NCBI RefSeq assembly: GCF_022965805.1
Contig: NC_133115.1
Location: forward strand, 33,471,321-33,535,320
Length of the DNA stretch: 64,000 nt
Direction: 5' to 3'
DNA from: Primulina eburnea
Taxonomy: Eukaryota; Streptophyta; Magnoliopsida; Lamiales; Gesneriaceae
Positions within the stretch are counted from its first letter, which is position 1, and every line of letters begins with the position of its first letter. Positions 22,222 to 34,665 of this stretch are shown one piece after another. A program made the position numbers and the translations under genes. Below the pieces are notes generated by a model. The model saw only the letters and a program-made list of their open reading frames with translations. It had not been told where the DNA came from and ran no database searches.

Positions 22222-24767
22222 ATGAAGAACTCCATATCAAATCACAGTGAAATCATGCTTCCCAGGCTCAAAAATCTCATATTCTTCCTTGTTTTCCTCA
22301 TTTCTGCAGTCATTTCAACTTCAAGTTATCATCCTCTCGACTCTCTGACACCATCTGAGCTCAACCAAACTCAAACTTTAGTCAACGACTACTTCTCCTC
22401 ACCTCACCAAAACGAACGCTTCCACTATGTTGGTTTAGATGAACCAGAAAAATCCGATGTTCTTTCATGGCAGTCATCGTCCCACACCCAGAAAATCCCA
22501 TCTCGCCGAGCATTTGCTATTGTCCGTGTCAATTCGAAGACCCATGAAGTAATCGTTAATTTATCGAATAACTCCATTATATCAGATAAAGTTTATAATG
22601 GATATGGCTACCCTTTACTGAACTTCGAAGAGCAACTGGCTGCTGGCAATCTTACACTATCTTACCCACCTTTTATCGCTTCGATTCAGAGAAGGAATCT
22701 TAAGTTAGAAGAAGTTGTGTGCTTGAGTTTTACTGTGGGATGGTATGCGGAGAGAAAGAGTAGTAGACTGGTTGAAGTCATGTGCTATTATTTGAATGGA
22801 ACTGTCAACTTATACATGAGGCCTATAGAGGGGATCACTGCTACAGTTGATCTTGATCAGATGAAAATCGTGGCATTTCGGGATCGGGCCGTGGTTCCAG
22901 TGCCTAAAGCAGAGGGAACTGATTACAGGTCCAATTCAAGTGTTCAGGATCTGGTGAAACAAGTTGGACCCGGATTTACATTGGATGGACATGTAGTGAG
23001 GTATGGCGTGGGAAGAGTGCTTATGTATATGCCTAAACTTTCATTTTCAGTTGTCTAATTACACGTGCGTGTTATTCTTAATATATTTCATTTTCCGAGG
23101 ACTGACATGATTTTGGCATTACTACAAATATATCTCAGGTGGGCTAATTGGGAGCTCCATGTATCATTTGACATGAGAGCAGGTTTAATGATATCCCTTG
23201 CTTTGATCTATGATTCAGAAAAAGGTCAATACCGTAGTGTGATGTACAGGGGATTTATATCAGAACTCTTTGTTCCTTACATGGATTTAACTGAGGAATG
23301 GTACTACAGGACTTTCTTTGATGTAGGCGAGTACGGGTTTGGACTTAGTACGGTAACACTAGAACCATTAAAGGATTGCCCCGAGAACGCGACATTCATG
23401 GATGGATACATCACTTCACAGGATGGATCACCCGTGTTGGTGCCTAATATTATATGCATATTTGAAAGGTATGCAGGGGACATAATGTGGCGACACACAG
23501 AGGCTGGAATACCAGGACAAGTGGTTGGTCAAGCTTGGTTTTCTGTTTCGTTTTGTCAAAATCTTGAGCAAAACATGACATTGGCTGCTCTATGATTTCA
23601 ATATTTTTGGTTGTATTTTTATGATTTAAATTGAAATTGATGCAGATACGAGAAGTGAGACCAGAGGTGAGCCTGGTCGTGAGAATGGTGGCGGCTGTGG
23701 GAAATTATGACTACATTGTGGATTGGGAATTCAAGGAGAGTGGCTCTATTAAAGTCAGTGTAAGTGATCAATAAAATTACAATTTTGATACACTAACTGA
23801 ATTGGTAGAACACTGTTAGCATCATGTTTCTAGTTTCTAACTGTCTGTGCCCCAAAAATCATCAAACTACTAATTGATTCGAGTGATTTGCTTTTATGAA
23901 CTGAACTTTCATTGCTATGATAGGTTGGGTTAACAGGGTTGCTTGAAGTGAGGGGAACAATATACACAAACAAGGATCAAATACGAGAGGAGGTTTATGG
24001 TCCAATACTAGCAGAAAACACGATAGGATCAAATCATGACCACTTCATCAATTTCAATCTCGATTTAGACGTGGATGGTGTTGCCAATTCCTTCATCAAG
24101 AATAACCTTCAGACTGTTCGTGCGCTGGGAAACACGTCACCGAGGAGAAGCTATTGGAGGGTAAACAGCCAAACCGCGAAAACCGAATCTGATGCAAGAA
24201 TTCTGTTAGGTTCGGGAGCAACTGAGTTGTTAGTGGTGAACCCAAATAAAAAAACTAAAGTCGGCAACTTTGTTGGATACCGGTTGATCCCTGGAGTAAT
24301 AACAGGCCCTCTTTTATCATCTGATGATTATCCTCAAATTCGGGGAGCGTTTACCAAGTACAATATGTGGGTTACACCTTATAACAAGGCAGAGAAATGG
24401 GCTGCAGGTTTATACACTGATCAAAGTCATGGAGACGATGGTTTGCCTGTATGGAGCAGCCTAAGGTATCGTTGCATTTAAACGAGTATTCTGAAATATA
24501 ATGTTTTTAAAATTATTGTTGATTTCTTGATTTTGATCCAGAAATAGGAAAATCGAGAACAAGGACATTGTGTTATGGTACACATTAGGCTTTCACCATG
24601 TACCTTGTCAGGAAGATTTTCCGGTCATGCCAACTTTGACTGGGTCATTCGAACTCCGGCCAACCAATTTCTTTGAGCACAACCCTGTGCTTAAACCATC
24701 ACAATATGCCACTGATCCCCCAAATTTAAGCGCATCGGGCGATAATTCTGGTGCATTCACCAGGTAG
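22222..24767 (+). CDS. Copper amine oxidase (primary amine oxidase), secreted type
   Basis: Five exons (22222-23000, 23139-23523, 23646-23759, 23924-24465, 24542-24767) join to 681 aa. It oxidises primary amines such as putrescine to the aldehyde, H2O2 and ammonia, usually in the apoplast or peroxisome. The N-terminus has a hydrophobic signal ([17 protein letters not shown]), so secretion is likely. Key residues are all present: catalytic Asp321 in [10 protein letters not shown], the TPQ-forming Tyr409 in GNYDYIVDW, and copper ligands His464 and His466 (NHDHF) and His625 (GFHHVP). The spacings Tyr to His of 55, 57 and 216 equal those I recall for pea seedling enzyme. The start could instead be the ATG at 22255, which puts the signal peptide at the very N-terminus. 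Introns are GT-AG; the intron 2 donor (GTTGGT) is weak. It is flanked by two broken relatives. Confidence 0.93.
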
Positions 24768-25500
24768 AAGGAGATGGATTTTTGTGATCGTTATGTTCTC
24801 AACTTCTCATATCAAATCATGAAAAAAAAAAAGAAAAAAAAAATTCTCATATCAAATAAATGATTCAGAATAAAGTACTTGTTTCTGCAGAACATTTGAT
24901 TAATGAATAATTCTACCATCAAATATCAGTTACTTCAGGGCTGTTTTTTTTGCCATAATTGATAATAAATCGATAATTTAAACCTGCGAAAAGGCCGTTG
25001 TTCACCAATTGAAAATGACAGCTTTTCTTGTGAAATTTATTCAAAATTTTCAAACTAAAGGTGTGACCTGCCTTATGTTGACTTTTATAAATCCAAGCGA
25101 GCAGGAATTTTTCTAATGTATCCCAAAGGGATTCGTGTGAAATGATATTACTAAAGTATGCAGCAAACAGACAGGAAACGTAAAGAAGCAACAGTTGATG
25201 CCTCAAAAAGAGTAGAACTCGAGTATTCGTTGGCTTCAAAGCAAGAGAAAAAAAAATCAAACTTTCTGATTTATGCATACAAAGTCATTATGACCATTGA
25301 TAAATTCTATGGTACTAAAAAAACGGTATATCCCTTATCCTGAGATATTAAGGTAAGGCAACCACAAAAAAAAAATCATTTTCAAAGTTTTTTGTGCGAG
25401 CCATTTCTCCCCTGGTTCAAATTTGTGGATTGGGACTTGCTTATGCTGCATGGTACCCTTACTCGACCTATCAGTGACAGATTCTGAATCAAATCTGATG
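24768..25500. other. Spacer between amine oxidase copies
   Basis: It probably includes the 3' UTR of the intact gene. A poly-A tract lies at 24822-24842. No gene was recognised. Confidence 0.5.
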
Positions 25501-25504
25501 CAGA

Positions 25505-26385
25505 GAAATTTGTGATACCATGACTGTTCCTCTTTTGCATATTTCTTCTGTTTGGTTTTGAATCTAAAAGCCTATGTCACTCCTTAGATACTCTTACCCC
25601 TAGTGAAATCAACCAAGTTAACCTCATTATTCAAAACTCTCATCTGATCTCGTTTCCTAATCTAACTTTTCATTTTCTTGATGTTGAAGAGCCAGACAAG
25701 AATGATGTCCTGAAGTCACTATCGTTGCATAAAAAACGTGGAACTTTCCCTAATCGTCGAACCAAAATTGTGATTCGGGTCAAGGGGCGAGACTCGTGAA
25801 CTTGTAGTAGACTTGATCATCCAATCAGTCGTGTCAAATGACAATTACAGTGGCCATGGATACCCTCCTCCATTCACCACGTCCACCTAGTTCTTCCAAG
25901 CTACCCGACTCTCGTTAAGGTATCCTCAGTTCCAAGAATCAAACTCGGAAAGAGGGCTTAATATATCAGAAGTCGCTTGCCACTGACAACCGGTTGGTTT
26001 GGTGAAGTTGTCACAAGCGAGCACTCTAGTTCCACTTATAGACCGTCCCGGGAATGCATTGTAAATGGATGGATACATGGCTGGTGCAGATGGACAAGCA
26101 CAGAATGTCTCGAATGCCATTTGCATATTCGAACGATACATTGGTGATGTTTCTTGGAGGCATACGGAAGTTGGGGTGCCTGGAAAACTGGTATGGAGGA
26201 TACTATAACCTCTACTCATTAGTACTAACCCATGTGCAAATGTGCAATTTGTTTGAGCATTTTTTATTCTGTAATTAACTGCTGAGACCAATCTCCTGGC
26301 TAGAATGGTTGCATCGGTTGGAAGTTATGATTATATTCTTGATTGGATTTTCAAGAAAAGTGGTTCTATGAAAGTAGGGGTAAGT
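25505..26385 (+). pseudogene. Copper amine oxidase pseudogene (5' and middle parts, several disruptions)
   Basis: Pieces matching the family appear in order: SLDTLTPSEINQ, FLDVEEPDKNDVLKS, after a frameshift ETRELVVDLIIQSVVSND and SGHGYP, then after a deletion [14 protein letters not shown] and [20 protein letters not shown], and finally [16 protein letters not shown] with [10 protein letters not shown] before a donor-like GTAAGT. There is at least one in-frame stop (before MDGY), one frameshift near 25790 and a large missing part between exon 1 and exon 2 equivalents. The cofactor motif N-Y-D-Y is S-Y-D-Y here, so the conserved Asn next to the TPQ tyrosine is lost. The copper-binding C-terminal third is absent. 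Confidence 0.85.
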
Positions 26386-26768
26386 GGCCACAATCTTATG
26401 CATTTCTATGAAGTAGATAGTTCGTGTAACTCGTAATACATAAAATTAGCTCGGAAAAATGACTAAATTTGAAGAAATAAATTTTTATACTCATAATATT
26501 ATCGTGATTTTGAGAGAATTGGGGCTTTTGTGGTATGAGATTTTTGAGGAAAAAAAAAATCATTGCAATATAATAAATAGACTATACTAAATTTTATAGA
26601 TATTTTTTGTCGACAAAATATTTGACAATTCAAATCTACGAGTCCCACGGCATTTGTCCGCATTTCCAAACAAAAGGATAATATTAGGGCCATCCAAATG
26701 TATTAAAAAACCAAAAATAATAATAATTGCGAGAAAAATATATAATATCAAATTTAATAAATCAAACC

Positions 26769-26824
<56 letters not shown>

Positions 26825-27128
26825 TCAATTACTAACTTACTATTATACATCCTACCCAAATACTTTAATAATCACAACTTTATTTATCAATATAATCCCG
26901 AAATAAACGCTATCTTGCATGCAGTTTGAGATATGTCAAATATTTCCCTATTAGATGTGAATTCGCCAAGTTTGGGAACTACTACGAATGATCAAATAGA
27001 GTTATTACATAATAATATTAACTAGCTAGTAATTATACTCGTGCAATACATGTTAGCAAACTCAATTTTCGAGTGAAACAATTTATAAATTTAACTGCAC
27101 CAAAGTCAGCATGCTCCCGGAAACAGAT
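26386..27128. other. Intergenic region between amine oxidase pseudogene and RFT1
   Basis: It contains an ATT microsatellite and the RFT1 3' flank. No gene was recognised. Confidence 0.5.
26772..26822. repeat. ATT trinucleotide microsatellite, about 17 units
   Basis: Uninterrupted TTA/ATT repeats. Confidence 0.97.
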
Positions 27129-27151
27129 TCAGTCAGCATGCTCCCGGAAAC
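27103..27151. repeat. Short tandem duplication at the RFT1 stop codon
   Basis: The segment AGTCAGCATGCTCCCGGAAA occurs at about 27103 and again at 27131, separated by CAGATTC. The second copy on the plus strand encodes the last RFT1 residues (FREHAD) and the TGA. Confidence 0.85.
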
Positions 27152-30100
27152 GAATGATTTTGTGAACAAAAGTTCTCTCTCTACGATATCTGCAAACAGT
27201 AACAATAATAAATCACCAGTATTAGAAACAACCTGCCAGAACTTGGACGTCTAGAATGAATTCCGAACGAAACCGCCCCTTCATCATTGTTCTTGCATCA
27301 GCAAACAAGAAGACCCAAACTAGAGTCGGGGAATTTCACGCAAGAGGGAATCATACTCACATTGTTATACCAGCTATACTGAAACATGCAAGACCAAAAG
27401 ACAAGTGAATGGGAAAGGTCGTCCAGAAGTGATCTCGGTTCAGATATGTTTTCTCGAGGATGAAAGTGGCTACACCTGAAAGTAGTATGTACTCGAAGCC
27501 TGAAGGCAAGCAACCGCCGAAGGAAAAGGAGGAAGAATCCTGCAAGCAAATAAACAAAAGATTTAAACTTTGAATTGAAATACGTACCTTATTATCATTG
27601 ATGTTGTTGAATGTAAGTCGCATAGACATACCTTGAAATATCTTTTGATAAAAATGGCCGAATAGATTATCCTGAAGATCATATCTTTGGTATAGTCAAA
27701 GAAGCAAAGTTGCGGATCGTAAATTATAATTGATGATGTTGGTTGTGTTACAAAAATAAATGCAACCATATCGTTAATTTCATCTGCATAAGACTACAGT
27801 ATTTCCTACATTGTAGTTAAACGTAACAGCTAAGTCAGAGAAATCCTCCGAGCCATCTCAACATCTCTGTATTGGACTATCATATGTCGTTAAACCAATT
27901 CTTACCATGGCTGTGATTCTCCGGAAGCTTTATGAGTCATGAAACATAATTAGAACATGATTACATCGAGAAGGAAATGTTTTTCTCTAAGCCCAAAAGA
28001 AAAAAACAACTAAAAACATTGAAATGTACTCAGATGGCCGACATAATTGTTGGCTTTCTCACCACAAACAACAACAATGGGAAGAATTTAACTATGAAGG
28101 ATACTCAAAGAATTTGCAAATATTAGTCCAACTGCGCCTGCTGATCGTATAAGCAAGACATTCAAGACCATGTAAATCAGTGAGAAGACAAGTAATGAGT
28201 CATTTGAGCGCTTAAGTTGATTCTCTGTCGCTACAGCATGCAAAAACGCTTCAGATGTCCCTGACAACAAGAGGAAAAAAATCATCTTAACTACTTTAAA
28301 AAACTTCACGCAAATTAGTCAAACTTAATCCGAAGTAATGCAGCCAAGCCCACAAAACACATGAAATTAATGCTAATTGCACCCAAAAAAATCCAAATAC
28401 TGGTTAATGTCCAAACTAGAAGACAATCTATATATAGTATTACACATTACGCAATGTAAGAAGAAAACACTTACCATTCATGGCTAAAACTATCACATAC
28501 AGGCAATAACATTGGAGTGCTGTTGAAGCCTCTCCATCACTCCACTTCTGACCATATAACAATCTTATGAGAGCATAAGAATAGCTAGGACCAAATGCAA
28601 TAACCACCAGACCTGATCATTTAAAAAATACAAGTTTCAAAAACAAAGAAAAAGCTGAAAAAACTCAAGCATTGCTAGCCATAAAGGTAATATATATAAG
28701 GTAGCAAACTCTGAAAAATCGAAGTTCCCAACACTCTTGACGATACATTTGTTTTTCCTAGCAGAAAGGTATACTACATATTTTCTCCTTGTAATGAATA
28801 TTTCTAAACATTTCAAAGTAAAATTTTCACTTTCTAAGTTTGAAGGCATCTTAAAATGAATTCAGTAGCATTTGACATGCAAACTATTGCGGGCTCAATT
28901 CTTTTATAAGGCTCTAAAATTTCACTATTCTAGTAAGTAGTTGCTAGCTCTTTTATTCCCATAGTAATAATTGATGCTTGTGGATTCGGGTTTTAAGATG
29001 CAAATCAGGAGAAAATGTCACCCCAACCATTATCATAATCTGTTATTCTAAAAAGAAGTTAACAAGCTTTTTAAGAAATGATTTGCTAAGAAATTGAACA
29101 AATCTGTTAAAAGTTTTTACAAATCATGCACCAACAGTTAAATTTTCTTCTATAATTTCTTATTTCAGCCAGTCCCCCAGTCAATAGCTTTAAGCCTGAA
29201 AGGCCACAGCATACCAATAGGTGCAGTTACATAATCGAGTATACATCAATAATCATCTAAGCAACAATATTTGCATTACCACACTGGAAGGCAAGAACGA
29301 TTTGCTATGAGACAAAAATGCGACGAAATATCTACCTATGAGCAAAACAAGCTTCAGAGCATCTGTCAGACGCTTTCCAAGATTTCTTTTTTTCTCTTCG
29401 TAATCCCCTGCATGGACATTAAGATAAAAAGATGAACATAGTAAAAAATGAATCCAATCTATTAGATGATGTTGATAAACACTGGAAATGTTCGATCGCG
29501 CAGGAAATTATTGGTTTGTTCCTAGCACATGTTACTCTAAGGATGGGAGATGTTCACAACTGAGTATAGTTTCATCCGCTACACTAAAACAGACTCAAAT
29601 TTCAATATTCATATTGATAGTGAAGAAGCAGGACAACCTGCATCATCACGTTATAATGGCCTATGGATTGGTAATGATGCACACCTAGTGTATCTAATCA
29701 TATATTTCAGCATCTGAAAATGCAAATAACAGGAAAACATTGAGCTGAAAAAACAAATCCTTTTTCCTGGTTATAGAAAAAATTTGACACAGAAAAGAGA
29801 TAAACCTGACGCAGACCTTGCAAACGTAACGTACGAACTTTCTTCAAATGGAAGAAAAACCAGTCTCACCACTAGGCTCCCTGAAAGATCAAACTGTAAC
29901 ATATCAGAAAACTCACTTATGGTGTGCTGGAATTCTCACCAGCTAATTGAGTGGTTAGTCCATACCAAGCAATTACAAATACAAGGAAAAGGCATCTCGA
30001 ATGACAACTTACCTAGTTTGTCCACAAGTCCATACACTGCTTGGTTATATGGTGTGTCCAACCATACGAGGACCATCTTTTCGCCTTCCTGAAGAACCAA

Positions 30101-32936
30101 TTTCCGAAAGGATTGAAGAGTAAAAATCAAACACATGTTTGCAAGTGGCCGGTCATAAGCCATCATATTCCCAATTCTGCACAAAATCAGCAGCTTACAA
30201 TGAAAACTGAATATATTGACTTCTTCACTTCGAAAAACTTCTTGATTCAAATTAAAGAACAAGTATTTAGCTCCAACATTGTAAAACATGAAGCAGATTT
30301 CACATGTGTTGAACTAATACATCATGACAGATATACAAGCCCACTAATGAAACAGGGTTCCCACCGCAAGGAACAAGATATGCCATTCTTTTCCTTCAAC
30401 TTACTACATGTTGAGAAAATATTGCAGCTAAATAAAAACATGAATCTCGAGAAAGAGCAATACCGGAAAGGGAAAAGGATATCACTTTTATAAACTCCAA
30501 ACAGAAGAAAGTAGCCCCAATAACCTAAGAAAATAAAAGCTCCATATGCTGTCTGGGATAGGGAAAATACAATTGCTTTCTCCTGAAAATATACCCATAA
30601 TTGTTCAAGTTAAAAATCACAACTTACCTGACCCTCGACTCTAAACAGATAAGTTTAGCACAAGGTAAAGCAGGCACACACTAAAAAGTAATTAATTGCA
30701 ATAGATTCAATGGTTGGATTAAAATGTAAAGATTTAGGACTACAAAAGATGGAAGATTATTAAGAAAGGCAAAACCTTGGGGACCATAACCATCAAACAT
30801 ATAGGCTAACTGAGGATATCAAAAGCAGCTCTCAGGTATGTCTAGAGTTCCAATTAAACATTAAAAGAGCAAACAATAAAACATTAAAGCTTTATTCAAT
30901 TCTTTTGATCATACATTAGGTCAACTCTGACTTATAAGAATAAAGGAATGTTAAGGTCCTTCACATTTGACAATACATACAAGAAAAATTTCACATACCA
31001 GGTCAGGTTGCTTCAGGATGAGGAAATATGTTGTAATACAGCGTGAAAGTGTAGCTGCAGTTTCAACTAGCAATCTCAATCGGAGAAGAAGCGAGGTCTG
31101 GGACAAAATATAAAAGGGTTCAGCCAGTAGCTCAAGTACACATGCAAAACCTACATATGCATGAAAACCAACAGTCAAAACATCTTAACCAGAGAGAGAA
31201 ACATAAATGAAACTGATAAGAAGGTTATAACATAACCAATATGGAATAACAACATATATTATTTCCAAATGCAAAACCTTCCGTAATGAGGGTATGTAGA
31301 TCTTCAAAGAAAGGTTTTAACAATTTCGTTTCATAATTAGATATGTGACTTATGAGATTGCATAATTAGCTAACCGTTGATCAAAATAGCTTGTGCATAT
31401 GGACTAGAAAAACTTAGGCCTTGCCACCAGAATACTAGCAAGCATGCTACGATTGTAACTATAACTCCAAAAGGAAAGGTCAACCAAGCCATTTTCGAAA
31501 TCTTTGCCGCATTTGCTTCTGTGGCTGAAGCCCCGTCACTGCAAAATAAAGCTTTGTCTATTTCAGATTTTTACTTCCAATAGATGGCACAAGGACTATA
31601 GTTGGCATAGGAGAACATCCAATTCAGGAAAAAATGGCTCTTTAACTCAATCGTTCATTCATTAAACAATTAAGCTCCATCCCAAACAACTGCAAAGAAA
31701 CTTCAGATATCATGGTAGTACAAAACAAAAGGCAGAAAAACCTTCGTGACAATTTTTCCATAAACTAGATCATTTGAAGTTCATAACTACTCGAAGGAAG
31801 CAACTTACAGCAAAACAGTGAATCCAACCGAGGGGATGAAATAAGTAGAAATGTTTTGCATGAATAACAAAAAAAATGTTCAAGTCCTATAGTGGCATCA
31901 ATAGAAACATCAAAGGATATACCATCCAACATCTGCCCGCATGCACGCACGCCGAAACCCCTCTCGGCTGAGAAACAATACACAGGTAACAAATAGATGA
32001 AACTGAATAGCATACAGCTGCATTTTGTCAAAAAAAAAAAGAGTGTTAATTAACACTTGAAATTAATGATGACACCATATAGCCGATGGGACTCGATGTC
32101 AATCATATTGAATCAACTGTATGCACGTTAAATTTTCTAGCAGATATGATTCAAGAAACGCATATGACCGAAACATGTGATTCGGCAATTACGACTCAAA
32201 AAGGGAAATCTTAAATCGGCCAGGCAACTAAAACAAAAAACGATGCTGAATGGCATGCTGCTAACATTCTGAAATATATGGCCATGTCAAGAGGATTTCA
32301 AATCCCCAGACATTATTCAAGAATCAACTACGTGATTATGCAAAAATAATAAATGAAATTGAAGACTTGGTACCATGATAAACTATAAATCTCACAAAAA
32401 TATCGCTTTGAGTTCATTTTCTCTTCGCTCCAATTCTGAGACCACTCTCAGCCCAGACCATTTTAATGCTATTTTTGAAAACACTATATAATTCAAAAAT
32501 TATTTATAAAAAGAATTAGTCTTATCCCTGGAAACCAAAATCTAAGCTTTCCTCCAGAAACTATAAAAATAAGTTTGAATCATAACATGGCCGTTTTTCA
32601 ACTGCATATTCTCATGCTCAGATTCACTGCAACAAAAAGAAATTTCACGAAACATGCATACACTGTCCAAATACATAATCTTAACTTAAAAAATCATATA
32701 CCGCATAATCTTCCTCAGTCAAGTGTCTGACGATCCATGAATTGAAAATGAATGGTATTCCCCTTGACAAAAACTGCGTGGCTACACAAGCGCAAAATCA
32801 TTGTAATCACAACATCCTAAGACAAACAATAACAAAGATAAGAGGATAGGATTGATAGAACAGTACCCAATAAGTACTTGAAAGTACGAGGCAGATTGGC
32901 ATCTCCGTCTCCATTGGAAAGCTTCGACTCTGACAT
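27129..32936 (-). CDS. RFT1: RFT1 homologue (dolichol-oligosaccharide flippase-associated ER membrane protein)
   Basis: Fourteen exons on the minus strand join in frame to 525 aa, the usual family length: 32936-32867, 32781-32702, 32017-31923, 31538-31375, 31150-30999, 30582-30464, 30176-30013, 29880-29806, 29407-29336, 28612-28475, 28260-28105, 27684-27632, 27539-27361 and 27189-27129. Recognisable blocks are [17 protein letters not shown], the central [20 protein letters not shown] with [42 protein letters not shown] and the basic end [13 protein letters not shown]. The protein is a polytopic MATE-fold-like membrane protein. RFT1 is required in the ER for N-glycosylation, linked to Man5GlcNAc2-PP-dolichol handling; whether it is the flippase itself is disputed. 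All introns I placed are GT-AG. A TRIM retroelement lies about 375 bp upstream of the start. The stop codon lies in a short tandem duplication. Confidence 0.93.
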
Positions 32937-33306
32937 CTAGGAAACCAGTACCCAATTGGATCCTGTGGTGGATATTTACAAAAACGGGTCATTACCCAAG
33001 GCCCATTTGGGTCGAACGAGCGCTAAACTGACATGAGACATCTCGAATTAGGCCCAGACGATCTGACACATCAAGCTCGAGAGCTAGCCCAACTTATTTT
33101 AGAACCGAAGGTATATATAGTTTTATTTTATTTATATTAGAGTCATGGATACTATCGACACCTCTATGAGCACCGTGAGTATTGATTGAGGTGAAGTCTT
33201 GTCCATATAATAGGTTGACACCGTAAACGATATTCACGTAAATGTTCACGGTGGATAGTCAATATATCAAATTTATATTATAATAATGTAGTTTTTATAA
33301 ACGAAT
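32937..33306. other. RFT1 upstream region
   Basis: Probable promoter and 5' leader of RFT1 on the minus strand. No clear TATA box was chosen. Confidence 0.4.
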
Positions 33307-33311
33307 TCTTT

Positions 33312-33876
33312 TGTCACGCCCTGAGTCCGAGCCCGTGCCTGCGTGACTGTGCAATGGGTCCCTATAGCAACTACTTCGTATTCGTCCTCGCTTTACGAAA
33401 ATGATTAATCCAAGTTGTTATAGAAGTCGATTGTAAGCCATTATAAACTCATTTTTAAATTTTTTGATTTTTTCGATGTGGGACAAGGGTATCACCCCTC
33501 CTTCAGAACGCGACGTCCTCGTCGTGGCCTGACCCCTCGATCCACCCGCACCGAGAATCTAGAAGTGGCTCCTACAGGTTCAAGAGGTGGCTCCCGTCAG
33601 GTAGCACTTTGCCCTGCAGGTTCAAGAGGTGGCTCCCATGCACGTAGCACTTTGCCTCGCATAGCACTTATTTCCCGGAGTTTCATGCCGGTGACCGGCT
33701 CTGATACCATTCTATCACGCCCCGAGCCCGAGCCCGTGCCTGCGTGACTGCACAATGGGCACCTATAGCAACTACTTCGTATTCGTTCTCGCTTTACGAA
33801 AATAAATCGATTGTAAGCCATTATAAACTCATTTTTAAATTTTTTGATTTTTTCGATGTGGGACAAGAGTATCACA
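33312..33876 (-). mobile_element. TRIM retroelement with target-site duplication
   Basis: Two direct terminal repeats, 33312-33494 (about 183 bp) and 33713-33876 (about 164 bp), share GAGCCCGTGCCTGCGTGACTG, CTATAGCAACTACTTCGTAT and TTTTCGATGTGGGACAAG. On the minus strand the first LTR is followed after a few bases by TGGTATCAGAGCCGG, the primer-binding site for initiator tRNA-Met, and a purine tract GGAGGGG precedes the second LTR. TCTTT at 33307-33311 and 33877-33881 is a perfect 5-bp target duplication. The interior holds no gene but has a repeated segment containing GGTTCAAGAGGTGGCTCCC and TAGCACTTTGCC. The 5' LTR lacks about 20 bp compared with the 3' LTR. Confidence 0.92.
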
Positions 33877-33881
33877 TCTTT

Positions 33882-34044
33882 CTTTTTCCATGTGTTTTTT
33901 TTTTCCGTGTTTGAAAAATGGGTCTATGCGGTTTGTGTTATAACATGTCTAAGTACTTTAATTAAATTATGCTATATTTCAATTATGGTCACAATTTTCT
34001 CACCAAATACAATACATTTTATATGTCTTGCCCTAATAACAAAA
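33882..34044. other. Short AT-rich spacer
   Basis: Nothing was recognised. Confidence 0.4.
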
Positions 34045-34665
34045 CAAACCGTTGCTATATATAGCGACGTTTAGCCAAAAACCGTCGTTATATTTAGCGA
34101 CGTTTATTTACAAAACCATCGCTTTATTAACCGACGGTCTTTCAAAAAATCGTAGTTTAATGAAGCAATTTACAAAATTAATAATCTATTACGTTAAAAT
34201 TCATAAATAAAATACTCTACAAAAATTAAATATTAAATTTTCTGTAAAGAAAATGCTTTAAAAACCTGAGTGCGCAAAGATATGCAGATCCACGTAACAC
34301 TGGAAGATCACACGAGCAAATCTCCAAAATTAATACGAAAAAATGTTAGTACAAAATAAAAAAACCAAAACTCCGAAAAAATTGAAAGAGTTTCGCTACG
34401 ACCAGAGAAGAAAGGCGAAAATGGCGTAAAGAAAATGTACCCTAACCTCGGTGTATATAGAATTTTAGCGACGGTTTAGTCAAAACCGTCGCTCATAGCG
34501 ACGGTTTTAGAAAAACCGTCGCGGATCTGGATCGGCGACGGTAGCTATTTGCGACAGTAATAAAAACCGTCGCTAATAGTTACGTTTTTTTACAAACTCG
34601 CTACTAGCGACGGTTTATTAACCGTCGCTATATAGTGACGGGTTTTGAATAAACCGTCGCGTATT
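34045..34665. repeat. Block of AGCGACGGTTT / AAACCGTCGCT motifs in both orientations
   Basis: At least ten copies of GCGACGGTTT or its complement AAACCGTCGC occur here, in two groups (34045-34150 and 34465-34665) separated by about 300 bp of unrelated DNA. Dense inverted motifs of this kind are seen in the subterminal regions of plant CACTA (En/Spm) elements. I do not find the CACTA terminal sequence, so the assignment is tentative. No protein is encoded. Confidence 0.55.

Noticed and set aside
26654..26929. Open frame with a poly-Tyr run
   Set aside because: It is translated ATT microsatellite.
33478..33747. 89-codon Arg/Pro-rich frame and its antisense partner
   Set aside because: Both lie in the TRIM interior and LTR, which encode nothing in this class of element.
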